A stretch of DNA of 64,000 nucleotides from Anas platyrhynchos. Its lineage: Eukaryota > Chordata > Aves > Anseriformes > Anatidae. Location: positions 26,500,501 to 26,564,500 of the forward strand of contig NC_092593.1 of assembly GCF_047663525.1 (NCBI RefSeq). Reading direction: 5' to 3'. Below the pieces are notes generated by a model that was not told the origin of the DNA, ran no database searches, and saw nothing but the letters and a program-made list of their open reading frames with translations. Positions 13,300 to 23,999 of the stretch are shown one piece after another (position 1 is the first letter of the stretch; each line of letters begins with the position of its first letter). The position numbers were made by a program, and so were the translations under genes.

Positions 13300-13720
13300 T
13301 AAAGAAATGAAGCCTGACGATTAATAATTCCCCGGGCTGAGTTTTTGTTTAATAACTATTCTGTCAGTGATAGATCTAAAGGGCGAGGGTGTGGATGTGC
13401 GTGCATGCGGAGGGAGTAATTTGATTGTGGCCAGGAGATTTGGCAGGCGGGCATTACAAAGCAGCTCTTTAGCAATGGCTGGAAAAGCAGTGTGACAAAT
13501 CACTCCGCTCTCTGCTTCCCTGGCCTACCCCCTCTCCACAGAGCTATCTCATTAGGTTCGAGCCAGCCAATCCAAGCCTATGATTTGGGGAATATTTCCT
13601 CCTTGACATTCAAGAGAACAATTCCTTACCGGGGGAAAATTACATTTAAAAATAAATGGAAAAGCATCAATCAGCTAGGAAAATATATTCAGCTTTTTGG
13701 ATCTCTGGAGAGAAAGTGAT
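13300..13720. promoter_or_regulatory. Candidate conserved non-coding element A
   Basis: Repeat-free stretch with the texture of a vertebrate developmental enhancer. It has AT-rich homeodomain-type cores (ttaataattcc near 13321, gtttaataact near 13347), acaaagcagctctttagcaa near 13456 and retained CpGs in an AT-rich setting (gggcgagggtgtggatgtgc near 13381, ggcgggcattac near 13446). No frame in it looks coding. Whether it is conserved cannot be seen from one sequence, so the call rests on composition and motif density. Confidence 0.33.
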
Positions 13721-13807
13721 TTTTTTATTTTATTATATTTAAGTAGGAGTGAAGGCCACAGTTTGATTTTTTTTAAACTAAGATAACTAAAATGATAGCA
13801 CCTTCAC

Positions 13808-13815
13808 ATTTGCAT
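13808..13815 (-). promoter_or_regulatory. POU octamer motif
   Basis: Exact atttgcat, the reverse complement of the octamer ATGCAAAT bound by POU/OCT factors. It lies just right of enhancer-like block A. One site alone is weak evidence of function. Confidence 0.3.
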
Positions 13816-13820
13816 ATAAA

Positions 13821-14645
13821 CTGTTACCTTTTCTTTACACAGAGACAGTATTTTTCATTAAATGTAAATCCTGAATATTTACAGACCTGTGGAGATGTGC
13901 TAGCAGATACCTGTTGGTAGAGACAGATATGCCACATAGTGTGATAAATTGCAAGGCCTGTTCTGGGATGATTTGTATGTTGTGGGTTTTTGTAGACAGC
14001 AAGCCAACTGTGATTCCAGGTGAGCTTTTTAAGAATTCTCAAGCCTCCTTTCAGGATTTAAAAAAAAAAGATCAAATTAGAACAGCTTTCTTTTAAAAGC
14101 AGTTCTGTACTAGACTGCATTTTGTTCACTCCTTTGCTACCTTAGTCCAGAAAAATATGAGAGTCAGCCAAGCCACTAAAGATTAATTTTTTCACGCACA
14201 GTAGCTCCAAAGTTGGCCCACACAGGCCAGTCTTCTTTATAACATCACAACCTGTGCACTGAGCCAGAAGAAAGCAACCACACTATTGACAGCTTTCCTG
14301 GAGCATCCAGAAATTCCTGCTGAGGTTGGGGTGGATCGTGCACCTTCCTCATAAAACCCCCTGCCTCAAGAAGCCGCTGTCTTCAGGCTCTGGACATCTG
14401 TCCTCTCCTAACCTTGTACTACTCAGGCCTCTCCCCAGCCGTGTATCACATCTCCCAGTGAAGATTGCCTTCCTGTCAGAGACGCTAAATGGCTTCAACA
14501 TGTTTCACCCCGAACGAGCTGTGTTGGCTCAGACAGCTTAAATAGGTATGTCTTAACGATGCCAGCTGACCTGTGACAGATGGAATCAGAAGGGATATGG
14601 GAAGAAGAGTCCCAGCGGCTGATGGTGCTCACCCAGTGCCTCAGA
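13821..14645. other. Spacer between enhancer-like blocks
   Basis: Unique sequence. 14320-14540 is GC-richer and carries a 71-codon frame (14326-14541) without recognisable features. Nothing else is seen. Confidence 0.5.
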
Positions 14646-14725
14646 AGGTCATCGCGGAGTCAGGAACGTAACCCAGGTATTCTGGCTCCCAGTGCAGCTT
14701 TCCTATTCATGAGGCTCGCTGCCGT
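14646..14725 (+). mobile_element. Possible MIR-type SINE tail
   Basis: The words aaggtcatcgcggagtcagg, aacccaggtattctggctcc and cagtgcagctttcctattc resemble the 3' part of MIR, which runs through a GTCACACAGC block, a GGATTCGAACCCAGG block and a GACTCCAGAGCC block. The match is weaker than the one near 20.6 kb, and the left half of the element is missing. It lies directly left of an enhancer-like block. It could be an old SINE fragment retained beside a regulatory sequence, or a chance resemblance. Confidence 0.35.
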
Positions 14726-14739
14726 TACAGCTCTGACAA

Positions 14740-15050
14740 AAATACATTCAGCAAAATGAGATTCCCCCGCAAAATGTATCTAAGGAGATATTTTCATATT
14801 ATGAGAAAGATTATGAATTTTATCCGGGGGGTAAATAACCTCGTGAATGAAATGTGTCATTGCTAGGCCGTGAAAGAGGAATTCATTACATCACCTTTTC
14901 CTAATGGGACGTTATAACTGATGGTGTTTTATTTTTGCAGTCGTGCAAACTCTACCATGTCACATAATTCACCACAGAGAGCTGGAATTGAGGCTTTGCC
15001 CATATCATTACATGAAGATGAAGTGCTAGTGCTGCTCTGAATTACATTTC
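14740..15050. promoter_or_regulatory. Candidate conserved non-coding element B
   Basis: Repeat-free AT-rich block with dense homeodomain-like words (ttcatattatgagaaag, attcattacatcacc, cacataattcaccac) and unusual CpG-bearing islands (tatccggggggtaaataacc, aggccgtgaaagag, gggacgttataac). Its right third also reads as an open frame behind a good-looking splice acceptor (tttatttttgcag ending at 14940), so a small terminal exon is a competing reading. Confidence 0.35.
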
Positions 15051-15065
15051 TATTCATTTTACTCC

Positions 15066-15079
15066 TTTTTTTTTTTTTT
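15066..15079. repeat. Poly(T) run
   Basis: Fourteen T in a row between two enhancer-like blocks. Confidence 0.9.
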
Positions 15080-15104
15080 AAGTATTTGCTTCCCATACAT
15101 GAAT

Positions 15105-15310
15105 TGTTACTATTATGCTAAGATTCGCTAAGGCACCTTGCTGACAATTTTTCCTCTTTTTTACTCTGAATTAATAACAAAATGCAAATCAGTAGCAGTG
15201 GTTTTTTTTTTCATTCCACTTAATACAATGCTTGAATAATAGAGCATTTAAAGGTTTACAATATATATTAATGGCATTTAAGCACCCTTCAGAGTAAATA
15301 CGCCTTTGTT
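15105..15310. promoter_or_regulatory. Candidate conserved non-coding element C
   Basis: AT-rich, repeat-free block containing an exact octamer (atgcaaat, 15182-15189). It also has aatacaatgcttgaataatag, shortened here to its key words acaatg and aataat, and a tacaatatatattaatggc stretch. The octamer beside SOX-like acaatg words is the kind of pairing seen in neural and stem-cell enhancers, but co-occurrence by chance is possible. Confidence 0.33.
15182..15189 (+). promoter_or_regulatory. POU octamer motif
   Basis: Exact ATGCAAAT at the left side of enhancer-like block C. It is the octamer best placed within an enhancer-like block. Confidence 0.33.
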
Positions 15311-15529
15311 TTTCTTCATCTTCTCCCTCTATCCTCACCCTTTCCTGTGTTGTGCCTGCTCTCTGCACCTCACACGCTTTAAAACAAGGCCATCGCATCA
15401 CATTCTTTCCTCTCCTCCCCTTCCTTTTGAGTTGGCAACAAAATCTATCTCACTACTTAAAGAAAAATGACCACTCACCGCCCCCCCACACACGCTGCAG
15501 AGCCAAAGCTCAATATATCTGGTCACCTA

Positions 15530-15800
15530 GATAAATCCAAGCGGCATTGTCAAGGCTGAGTGTCAGGCCACAGTCACAAAGGCTGCTGCTCTATTAAATT
15601 CTTTGGCTAATAAAACACTGGTGTGGCAGCTTTTGTCCATGCCATTACAAACAACAATGACTGTTGCTTATTAAGTCAGACAAACAGCAGTTTCTAAGAC
15701 TACACCAGATTTTTTTCCTCATTTACCCAATTAAAGCTATTGGTTTCACCTACAATTTTTGTTTTGTCATTGGCACTATTCAATTACTGCTTTTTTGATG
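15530..15800. promoter_or_regulatory. Candidate conserved non-coding element D
   Basis: The most enhancer-like block of the cluster. In order it carries cacagtcacaaaggctg (a TCF/SOX-type acaaag word), tctattaaattctttggcta (ending in an NFI-like ttggc half site), gccattacaaacaacaatga (a SOX-type aacaatg at 15653-15659), ttattaagtcagac, and cccaattaaagctattgg (homeodomain core with a ccaat-like word). It has no long frame and no repeat. Conservation must be tested by alignment. Confidence 0.4.
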
Positions 15801-15825
15801 GTTAAGTGACAGACATCTTTTATTT

Positions 15826-15849
15826 AAAAAGAAAAAAGAAAAAAAAAAG
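15826..15849. repeat. A-rich low-complexity run
   Basis: Interrupted A run with single G bases that closes the enhancer-like cluster on its right side. Confidence 0.85.
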
Positions 15850-18800
15850 ACTCCCTAAATTATCCACCCCAGATTTTCTGCGAAAGAAATTTACAAAACA
15901 GAATCTTTTTCCCCAGCAGCACTTTTAGCTTTGTAATAGGAGGATGGTTTTCTGGAATCAAGAAATGATGAGTCCTGTGAACGAGAATTGTCCTCTGTGC
16001 CACGGCAACATCTCTTCTCCCTGAACAGCCCGGCCCCACAGCAGTGTTCACCATCTGTGCTTTCCCAAGGAAGTACTCTTTCCTCCCCTTCTTCAGCGGG
16101 GATTGGGCAGCTCTGTGGTATGTTTGGGATTCATCACCTCTCTCCAGCTCTCTTAGGTGTTTTATAAAGATGACACAATCATCCCAGTTTGAAAACTATT
16201 GCCAACTTCAGCAGTTTTGTGGATGTATTTGGTTTGGATCCATCACCATTGCTGAGAGACTATGCAGCTCTGATCACTCCTAAGCTGTCCTGGAAAAAAA
16301 CATATGAGAAATAATAGCTTTTCCTTCTTGCTTAACACTCGCTAAAGCCAGAAACTAGAACAGACCATCACCTGCTGAGCGCACAAAACCCAGGAGCCAT
16401 TTCCAATTGTCGAGCCCACGGTACTCAGCAAGGAAGGTGCTGACACACACTTCTCCAAGGACAGCCCATTTTAAACCACGGGTGACTTCTGGCAGGGCCT
16501 GAGTGTCTCGTTCAGTAACTCAGGACTACTCCAGCAGGGTCCAAGGAGATGCAGCCCAGGACGTGCCAGGTACCAGCTGCAGTGATGGAGCACACTCACA
16601 CTAGCAGCTCCGAGTGCCAGAAACCAGCACTGGGTGGCAGGCTAGGACAGCACTTAGCAGTGGCTCCCAGCCCTGATGCATCACTTCCAGCTTCTCCCAC
16701 AGTTGTCTCCTTGGCAGCTACAAAAGGCTTGGTTGGGTGGTACAGGAGGGGAAGCCCATGCACTCAGCACGGGGGCTGCTTTGCTCTACTAAATGGCCCT
16801 AAGAAACCAGAAACTCCCTCTGCATGCAACCAAAGGAGGCTGCAGATATTGGCTCACTTTTTCTTCTCTGTTTAAACCTGAAGTAAAAACAACGCCTTTG
16901 AGGGGGAAAAGCGCGACTGGAATTTGTCCAGGCAACTAATCTTGTGGGTGTAATTTTAGACTGGAGCAGCCTGGTAGCCACACACAACTTGCTCTGTGTC
17001 CCTGTGTGAGGTAAAAACAACTTGGAAGTCAGCAGCCTTCTTCCCCATGAAAGCAACCAATAAGGCATTCCCCATCACCGCCAGTAAGGTGGTGTGGGAC
17101 TAACTTGCAGGGTGATCCCCTGGGCCTCACTCAGCCCTCTTCCATCCCTGTGAAAAGCAAGGAACCTGCTGGTTGTATGCAGGAGCGCATTTGAGACAGC
17201 CAGTTAATAGGGCTAGAGATGGTTCTGTTCCCAGAACCAAGCTGAGGTTCCTTCTGCGCACCATTGCAATCGCCTTTTTTTGTTTGGGTGCTGTGTTACA
17301 GGCCAGCCACTTTGCTCCCTCCTGGGCCTGCTGTGATTCATACCAAGTGTCTGCAGACCATACAAACACCCGGGCCCTGTCTGAATGCATAAAATGCTAA
17401 TCTCATTAGATTTCTCATTTTCAGTGTAATATTGTCACAGTGCTATGCACCACTGTCACAGATTAGCAAGCTTGCCAGAATGGAGCCCACTAATGAGTTA
17501 ATCCAAATAACGCTCAAATCCCAAATCAGATTTAAAGCCATCTAGACAGAAGACCTGCCAAGGATGTGCGAGGGGTAGGAAGGGAGAGGGTCAGCCTTGT
17601 TTTGACAGAAGGAGTTGTCAATTAAGTGAGAGGTGGGGTATAATGGAGAAGCAAGCCTGCATTTTCTCCTTGGGAGGACAGACTCAGTCAAACTCCAAGC
17701 TACCATCCATGGCCAGTAGCCCAAATGGGCCTTGAGAAATAATCTGAAATAACAGATACATCCGTATGGAGTGTTAGCTTTTGCTCTGAGAGAGAGACAG
17801 TTAGCTATAAAAATCAGCAGCTAGCAAAGCTGCTGTTGCCATAATTTAATCTAGAGTGCTTGGAAAGCCTAAGCAGCTTATAGATCTGAGCTTGATTCAT
17901 TCCAGCCAGGAATCCTGGGATGAGGAAAGGGCCATTTTTCATGCAGTTGTTTCTTACTCTGTCAGTGACCCAACACGCTGAAGAGATGTGCAGAGACTCA
18001 AACAAAAGGCTTAGAGGAAAACACAACATCTCAGTGTTAGTGTTCCAGGTAGGTTCTTCAGATGTAGCTGCAGCCTGAAGGGTAGAGCTGGCAGGGATCT
18101 CTCTTTTTAAAATTATTTTTTTCCCCTTTCCTTTTAGGTGAAATTGCTCTTTTAAGGGGAAAAAAACAATTATTAAAGCTGAAAATTTGCATGGGTATAT
18201 ACCAGCGTCATTAGGCCTCCAGTATGATACGGTTCCACCTTAGGCATGAAATTTCTGGGCAGAGCCTCAGGAAGTGCTTCAGAAGAGCCTGGCCAACAGA
18301 ACACTATCCCAGAGCAGGGGAGGCCATGGTCACAACAGGGCTGTCCACACCTCAAACAAGGGTCCAAACAGCAGCTCTTCAGGATAATACTGGCACTTCT
18401 CTTCCATACTTTTCATAAAATAAACCTTGACAGGTATCAGCTTTGCTCATGGAGAGCAAGAAAATATTTTTTGCGATGTTGGCATATTTTCCTGGACAGA
18501 AATAATTGTCTCTGGTCCAATGCTTTACCGAAGAGTGCCTAGAGAACAGCATGGCTTGTCATTGCATTTATTTTCTCTTTGTGGTCCAATCTTTTATGCT
18601 TTCCTCAGGAAAGTAGTCCACTGATCACTATAGGACTTTTTTTTGGCCAGGGGTGGGGAATAAGTCTTTCATCCTTTAAAGCAAACCCAAGAGCTTAGCA
18701 TCAAGACCATGCAGTTTCAGAGAAGAGAAGCAGCCTGTATTTTATGCTGACTTGTGCATCATCAACAAATTCATCCTTAAGCGTTAATTTGGCTGTTGAT

Positions 18801-20554
18801 GGACTGAGGTAGGAAGAACAAGGTCTGACTCTCCGATGGGGAATTCAGCTAAGCAAAGCATGTGCAAGAACCTTAATTTGATTAGTAAACACGGGCAATT
18901 CCTTATGTAAATCTCTATTTCTAGGAACTTTTGTGGAGTAAGTGTGTTAACAAAATCTTTTCTTCCCAAAATCCGTGTTGTCATAGTACATCTCTCCCTG
19001 CTGCACCTTCCAGGCATTGTGTCAACTGACAAGCAGAGCGTGCAGGCTGCTGGGCTGAGCCAGAACCCAGGGAAGTCCGCGTGAAGCTCTCTGTTCATTT
19101 CACAACATCATGATCCAGGCCTTGAACCGCACCTTGCGTGCAGACAGAATAGCTTGCTTATGTCTTATTCCATCTCTCACTAAGCAAACAGTTCGGTACT
19201 AAGCAGAGTATTCAAAGAAAGAGTGTCCATTCTGGTTTACTGTTTTGTTGCTCCGTAAAATTATCCTGCTGATGAAGGATGCCAATATGCTGCCAGTTTT
19301 TACACGTGAGATAGATTTTCCAAGTCATGTGTTTTTGACTGCTATCAAATAGATCCCAGCATAAGGGGCATGAAAGAGCCAGCAGTCCCAAACTTTCCAA
19401 AATCTAGCTAAGCTTCCAGGAATATGCATTTGTGTGTGCAGATCCTACCCCTTTAATAGACAACTGCCCGCAACAATCTTCCTGCTCCATGCTAACAAGG
19501 TACTAACAACAATAGTAATCACAGTTTGTCTGCTCAGCTCACCCCAGGAGCATGGCAGCAAATTGATGATCATTTCTCATTGTGAATTATGACACAGGCA
19601 CATCACCTCACCCCTGGAATAAAGCAGCACCTGCCAATCCTGTTAAAACAGCAAGGGGAAAAATGAAAGCCCTGCCGTAGCCAATCTGATTCCCTGCTGA
19701 CTCTAATTACCCAGACGGGAATTTTGCAATTGCTTCCTCCACCAACTCCTGCTCTGCAGTCTGCAGACTTTGGCTAGTTCTTTCTTTTGTATGCCTACCA
19801 CCACTGAGTAGATTGGGTTCCTAATGAGTCTTGACACTAATGGTACAGGGAGACAGCGCAATTACATATCCCCCTCCCATTCAGAGCAAACCTGGCAGGA
19901 AATGACCTGAGACCTCACACCCTTCTGCCCCAAAGAATCCAGTTATAATGCCTCAGGAGCAGGGCCAGCTGGTGCATGCTCCCCCCTCCAGCAGCCCTCG
20001 CTTCACTTCCCCTTGCCATTGTGCAGGTGGCTGGAAACAGTTCTTTATGGCCTAATCCACGACTGGTGGGTTGAGGCTAACACAGAAGCCAGGGAAGGCA
20101 AAGCACATTGGAACTGAAGCCCATCAAGAAAGGAAAGGAAAAAAACAAAACAAAACATTTTTTCGCACATGTGCTGGAGAGCTCTAACACACAGTTGTTG
20201 TCTATTAGGTGTTTAACAATGTGTGTAACTCAGCCTGCTTTAAAAGGGATGGGAGGGAGGAGGGGGAGACATGTGCTTCTGTGATTTCCATCTTGATTGT
20301 AGTCCAGGTGTAAAAGAGACTGGAGCTACCTATTGAACTGTGAGCTAATTACAAGAAGAAACAGATGTTGTCTGCTAATGAGGATGCAGATCCATGAGAA
20401 GCATCTTAGCTGGTGAGGAATAAGCGTGTCTTCCACTCCTGGAGAGAGCAGAAGTCTACAAAAGATGTCACATCTATGACCCTCCTTGCCACAGCATCTG
20501 AACAACTCACGAAGAGCAGTATGTTTGCCCCTGTCAAGAGCCCTGCAAAAGAAC
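15850..20554. other. Non-coding stretch, no gene seen
   Basis: Unique sequence. 16380-17350 is GC-richer and holds frames of up to 108 codons on both strands, none recognisable. An exact octamer (atttgcat) lies at 18185-18192 beside an AT-rich patch. 19690-20000 is pyrimidine-rich. No repeat family was recognised before the MIR relic. Confidence 0.52.
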
Positions 20555-20668
20555 TCTAGCCCCATTATACAGGTGGGAAGATGAGGCAGAGGACCAAGGA
20601 CACACACAGAGACTGATCAAAGCATGAAATAGGCCCAAATCAGCTTATTCTCACTCCAGTGCTTTAAA
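20555..20668 (+). mobile_element. MIR-like SINE relic
   Basis: The stretch follows the right half of the ancient tRNA-derived MIR SINE. It has ccccattatacaggtgggaa, then gatgaggcagaggaccaagg, a run of acacacagagactg, and a closing ctcactccagtgctttaa. The MIR consensus has the same order: CCCCATTTTACAGATGAGGAAACTGAGG, then a GTCACACAGC-type block and a CTCCAG-type ending. Many mismatches remain, as expected for a family active before birds and mammals separated. MIR copies are known but rare in bird genomes. An alignment score is needed to be certain. Confidence 0.6.
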
Positions 20669-20900
20669 TACCAATCTATTGTTTGCCTCTTGCTAGTAAC
20701 TGTGAACACAGCATTTCATGTATCATTTAATTTCTTTCACTGCTTTATACCCTATGATAGCATAATCTCCTACTTCCATTAACCTCACTGCTCCTTCTGT
20801 TTCCCCTCAGGGGCCTGCAAGTCTTCTGCCTCACAGCTGTTTATCATGACGTATGGGATGTTTCTCTTAGCTCTTGAAGAGTTATCTGGCCTTTGAGGAT

Positions 20901-20919
20901 CCTCCTCCTCCTCCTCCTC
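20901..20919. repeat. (CTC)n microsatellite
   Basis: Six CTC units, slightly extended into a T-rich end. Confidence 0.9.
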
Positions 20920-23429
20920 TTTGCCCCAGGGTAAGAAGGAACTGCTGCAGTTCTCAGCTGCTCACCAACTTCTGCCTTGTTCCCCCCCCACATACATGAC
21001 AGTTCTGCACATCCTGTATTTTCTGTCCTGGACAGTGTTATCTCTGTGGCACTCAAATGCTGCCATCAGCATGAGTGAGCTCTCAAATTGCAATGCTTAT
21101 GGATTATTACAGTTTAACAAGGAAAAGATTGGAGTATTTATCTCCAGTGTAACTTCCCTGACAGCAGTTACAGCATGGATCATTTCAAGGATCATTTCAA
21201 CTTTTTGCATCCTATCTGCCTCCAAAATTTGGTATAAAATATACATAATTTTAAGAAAACAACAGCTTATTTTAATCCCACTAATAGCTATTTTCCATAT
21301 TGACGGAGGTGCTCCGAAGCACGTCATCTGCAAAGTTCTGAGGAACTAGAAATTGTGCTGAGAGAGCATCACGGTTATACAGGTGTCCCTATTCTAACCC
21401 ACTACACAATGCATTCCGTGCTTGCAAAACAACAAAAAAGGAGCAGTAATTTCAAGTGGCTCAGGGAACTCCTGATGGATTTCTCTTTTTATTTTCCTCT
21501 CCAGTTTTAAAGTATTATTTACTGTAGTATTCAATTAAGAACAAGGGTTTACTATAGCAACGGCAGTGTTGAGAGGTACTATTCAGATGCTGTCTCTGAA
21601 ATACAAGCTTTTAAGCACTTCTTAGCAACACTTGTTGATAAACCTATGGCATATGAGAATGCTGTGTGGTTTATGAGGAGTAACTTGCACACTAAATTAA
21701 GCCTGCAGGAACGGTATTACTCAAGGTCCTCCCCTTCCTCCATGACTTTAATCTCTGAGCATCAGTGCACTTGTTACCAGAGAGCAACACTAATAAAAAT
21801 ACAAAGACATCATCTTTGGACAAGAACTACAAAGGAGGATCTGTCATATGGCAGCTTTTCTCTCTGCCACTGTGTGGCAGCAAAAGTTGCTTGCGATTCA
21901 CTGCATCAGTATCTTCACAGGCATTCCAGCTGTGACCTTGCCATCACTCATTCTGGGGACCCTCTCTCCTTTGGCATCTGCCAGCTGTCAGCGTGGGACT
22001 CCAGGGAAAATTATAGAAGATTTCTGGAAAATTACAAGGGGCAGCAGAAGGGAGGATTTGATTTGTTTTTATTTTCTCTGTAGAAAGGAGCTCAGGTGCC
22101 TGCAGTTCGCCAGCTTCCTGACTTACTTTTGCCTGAGTGTCTCTCTCTGTTCTTCTGTGGGCTTCCACTTCACTGCCTTCCCTTTTCTCATGTCTCTCCA
22201 TTTCACACACTTCCTCTTCCCGGGAAGTCATAGTTTAAAAGCAATGGCGGTCTTCAAAGAGATGATTTTCTTCCTCTCAGTACTCATTCCTTGAAGGACC
22301 ATCCCAGCCTGATCAAATCCATTCCACAAGAATGGGAGAACAACAAAGAATCCTCACCCCTTCTGATGTGGAGCCTGGGTATTTAGACAAGACATATCAA
22401 TGACTGCGATCATTATCTTTCTCCTCAACAAGTTTTCCTTCCTCAACTGCACTCCCTTTACAAAGGCACCTTCCAGCAAAGCTGCAAATGGATGTGCACT
22501 GGGAAAACCCGCAATTAACAGCTGTGGTTAACCACAAGCAGATAAGACCATTTTAAACATGCCTGTCTTTGTCTAGACTAGATGCTAAGTGGTGTTTGAA
22601 GTATACTCACTTTAGATGCTGTGAGTAATTCTGTTTTCACATTCCCACCTGCTTCCCCTACTGGTTGAGAACATCATAACAAATATATTCACGGTTCCTG
22701 TGGATTTGATATTCAGGATTCTCACTCTTTCATCGATTGAGGTATCATTGAATTCAAGCTGGCAGTGTTCCACGCTGCAGGACAGAAGTGCTGATCACTG
22801 CATCCTGATTTCTTATCTCATTATGGCCTACATTTTTAACTGATGTACTCGATTGCATTTTGCACTCCTTCCTAAAATCAAGCTGCTAGCGTGGCCAGGT
22901 AACCACTTCACTCCACTACAGGGTTGCTATTCTGGGGCAGCAGCTGAAGCAGCCATTTCAGATCTATTGTTTGTAAGAGGTGCAGGAGTTAAGAAAGCTA
23001 TATGCACCAACAGTATTACCGTGCTCTCCAGAAAGGTACCTGCAAATATGTTCAAAAGCACATTCTACCAGAAATTTAGGGAAGAGTGTTAGATTTATGT
23101 AAAGACCAAATGCTCCTCTAGTTAGGAGCTCCTGGTTTCTGTTGTTATCGAGGTCATGGCTGTAGAAAGTACCTGAGCACATGTAGCCAAGGACCTGATC
23201 AGCTGGAATCGGGTGCTGCTGATTACAGCTGTTGTTTCAGCAAAACTTTAGGGAAACAAAGATGCACACCCCAGGCCTGGCAGCAAGAAGCAGCTCTGAG
23301 CACTTACACAGTTACAGCTGGAGAAATAGTGGAGCATCAGACTGCTTGTTAACTTCCAGTGCCAAGGTTAACACCTATATTTTAGGCCTCTCATGCACAC
23401 TGTGAAATTCCTTTGATTGCCTGCTTTTC
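20920..23429. other. Non-coding stretch, no gene seen
   Basis: Contains several overlapping frames of 140-148 codons (20921-21349, 21646-22083, 21848-22294) rich in Ser, Cys, Leu and Phe, typical of pyrimidine-rich non-coding DNA. No domain, signal peptide pattern or splice-consistent exon chain was recognised. Confidence 0.52.
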
Positions 23430-23990
23430 TCCTCCAGCCTGTAGAACCCCAATAAAGACTTGATTAGACTATTGTCAATCTTCTTCAAGAAGGCACGGAC
23501 AATTTTAAGTGAAATGATGGTGCACAAATTGTTTTAATTAGAAGAGCCCTATTTTCTCCTTGAGTAGAATCATACCCCAGGTAGCAACAATACAAGAAAA
23601 TCAACAGGCGGCCTGTTTGCCGGTTACCTGAGCTTCACATCCGCGTTATTCAGCACATTTGCAGCAGGAGTTGGTTACCTTCACTGGAACATTTATAGCC
23701 TGATTTAATAATGGCTCTTTGAATCCAAAAGCTAGAAATTTCACTGAATCACTTCAAAAAGAAATTAAGACAAGTTTTAATCTTTGGCAGGCTAATGCCA
23801 AGCAAGAAGTGTAGCCAAGGTCTCATTCATTAAAACCGGTGCTATTCAGTTCCAGCGCATCCATCGCTTTGGTTTTGCAGAAGGCGTAATTTTATGCCGA
23901 TGCTTTCCAAAGTCCCACGTTGCTGCATATTTCAAATATTTTGCCCCAATATGGCCTGATTATTGCTAAGTGGGAAACCGCTGGCAACAA
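23430..23990. promoter_or_regulatory. Candidate conserved non-coding element E
   Basis: About 560 repeat-free bases with enhancer-like texture. Key words are ttgattagactattgtcaat, aaattgttttaattagaaga (two homeodomain cores), acctgagcttcacatccgcg, tttaataatggctctttga, aaaccggtgctattcag, and ccaatatggcctgattattg near the end. CpGs are retained at several spots despite the AT-rich context. A short open frame after ggttttgcag near 23880 is only about 24 codons and is not treated as an exon. Confidence 0.33.
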
Positions 23991-23999
23991 ATAGCGTGC

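Noticed and set aside
23880..23960. Acceptor-like ggttttgcag followed by a short open frame
   Set aside because: The frame is about 24 codons, ends in a stop, and the surrounding block looks like non-coding regulatory sequence.
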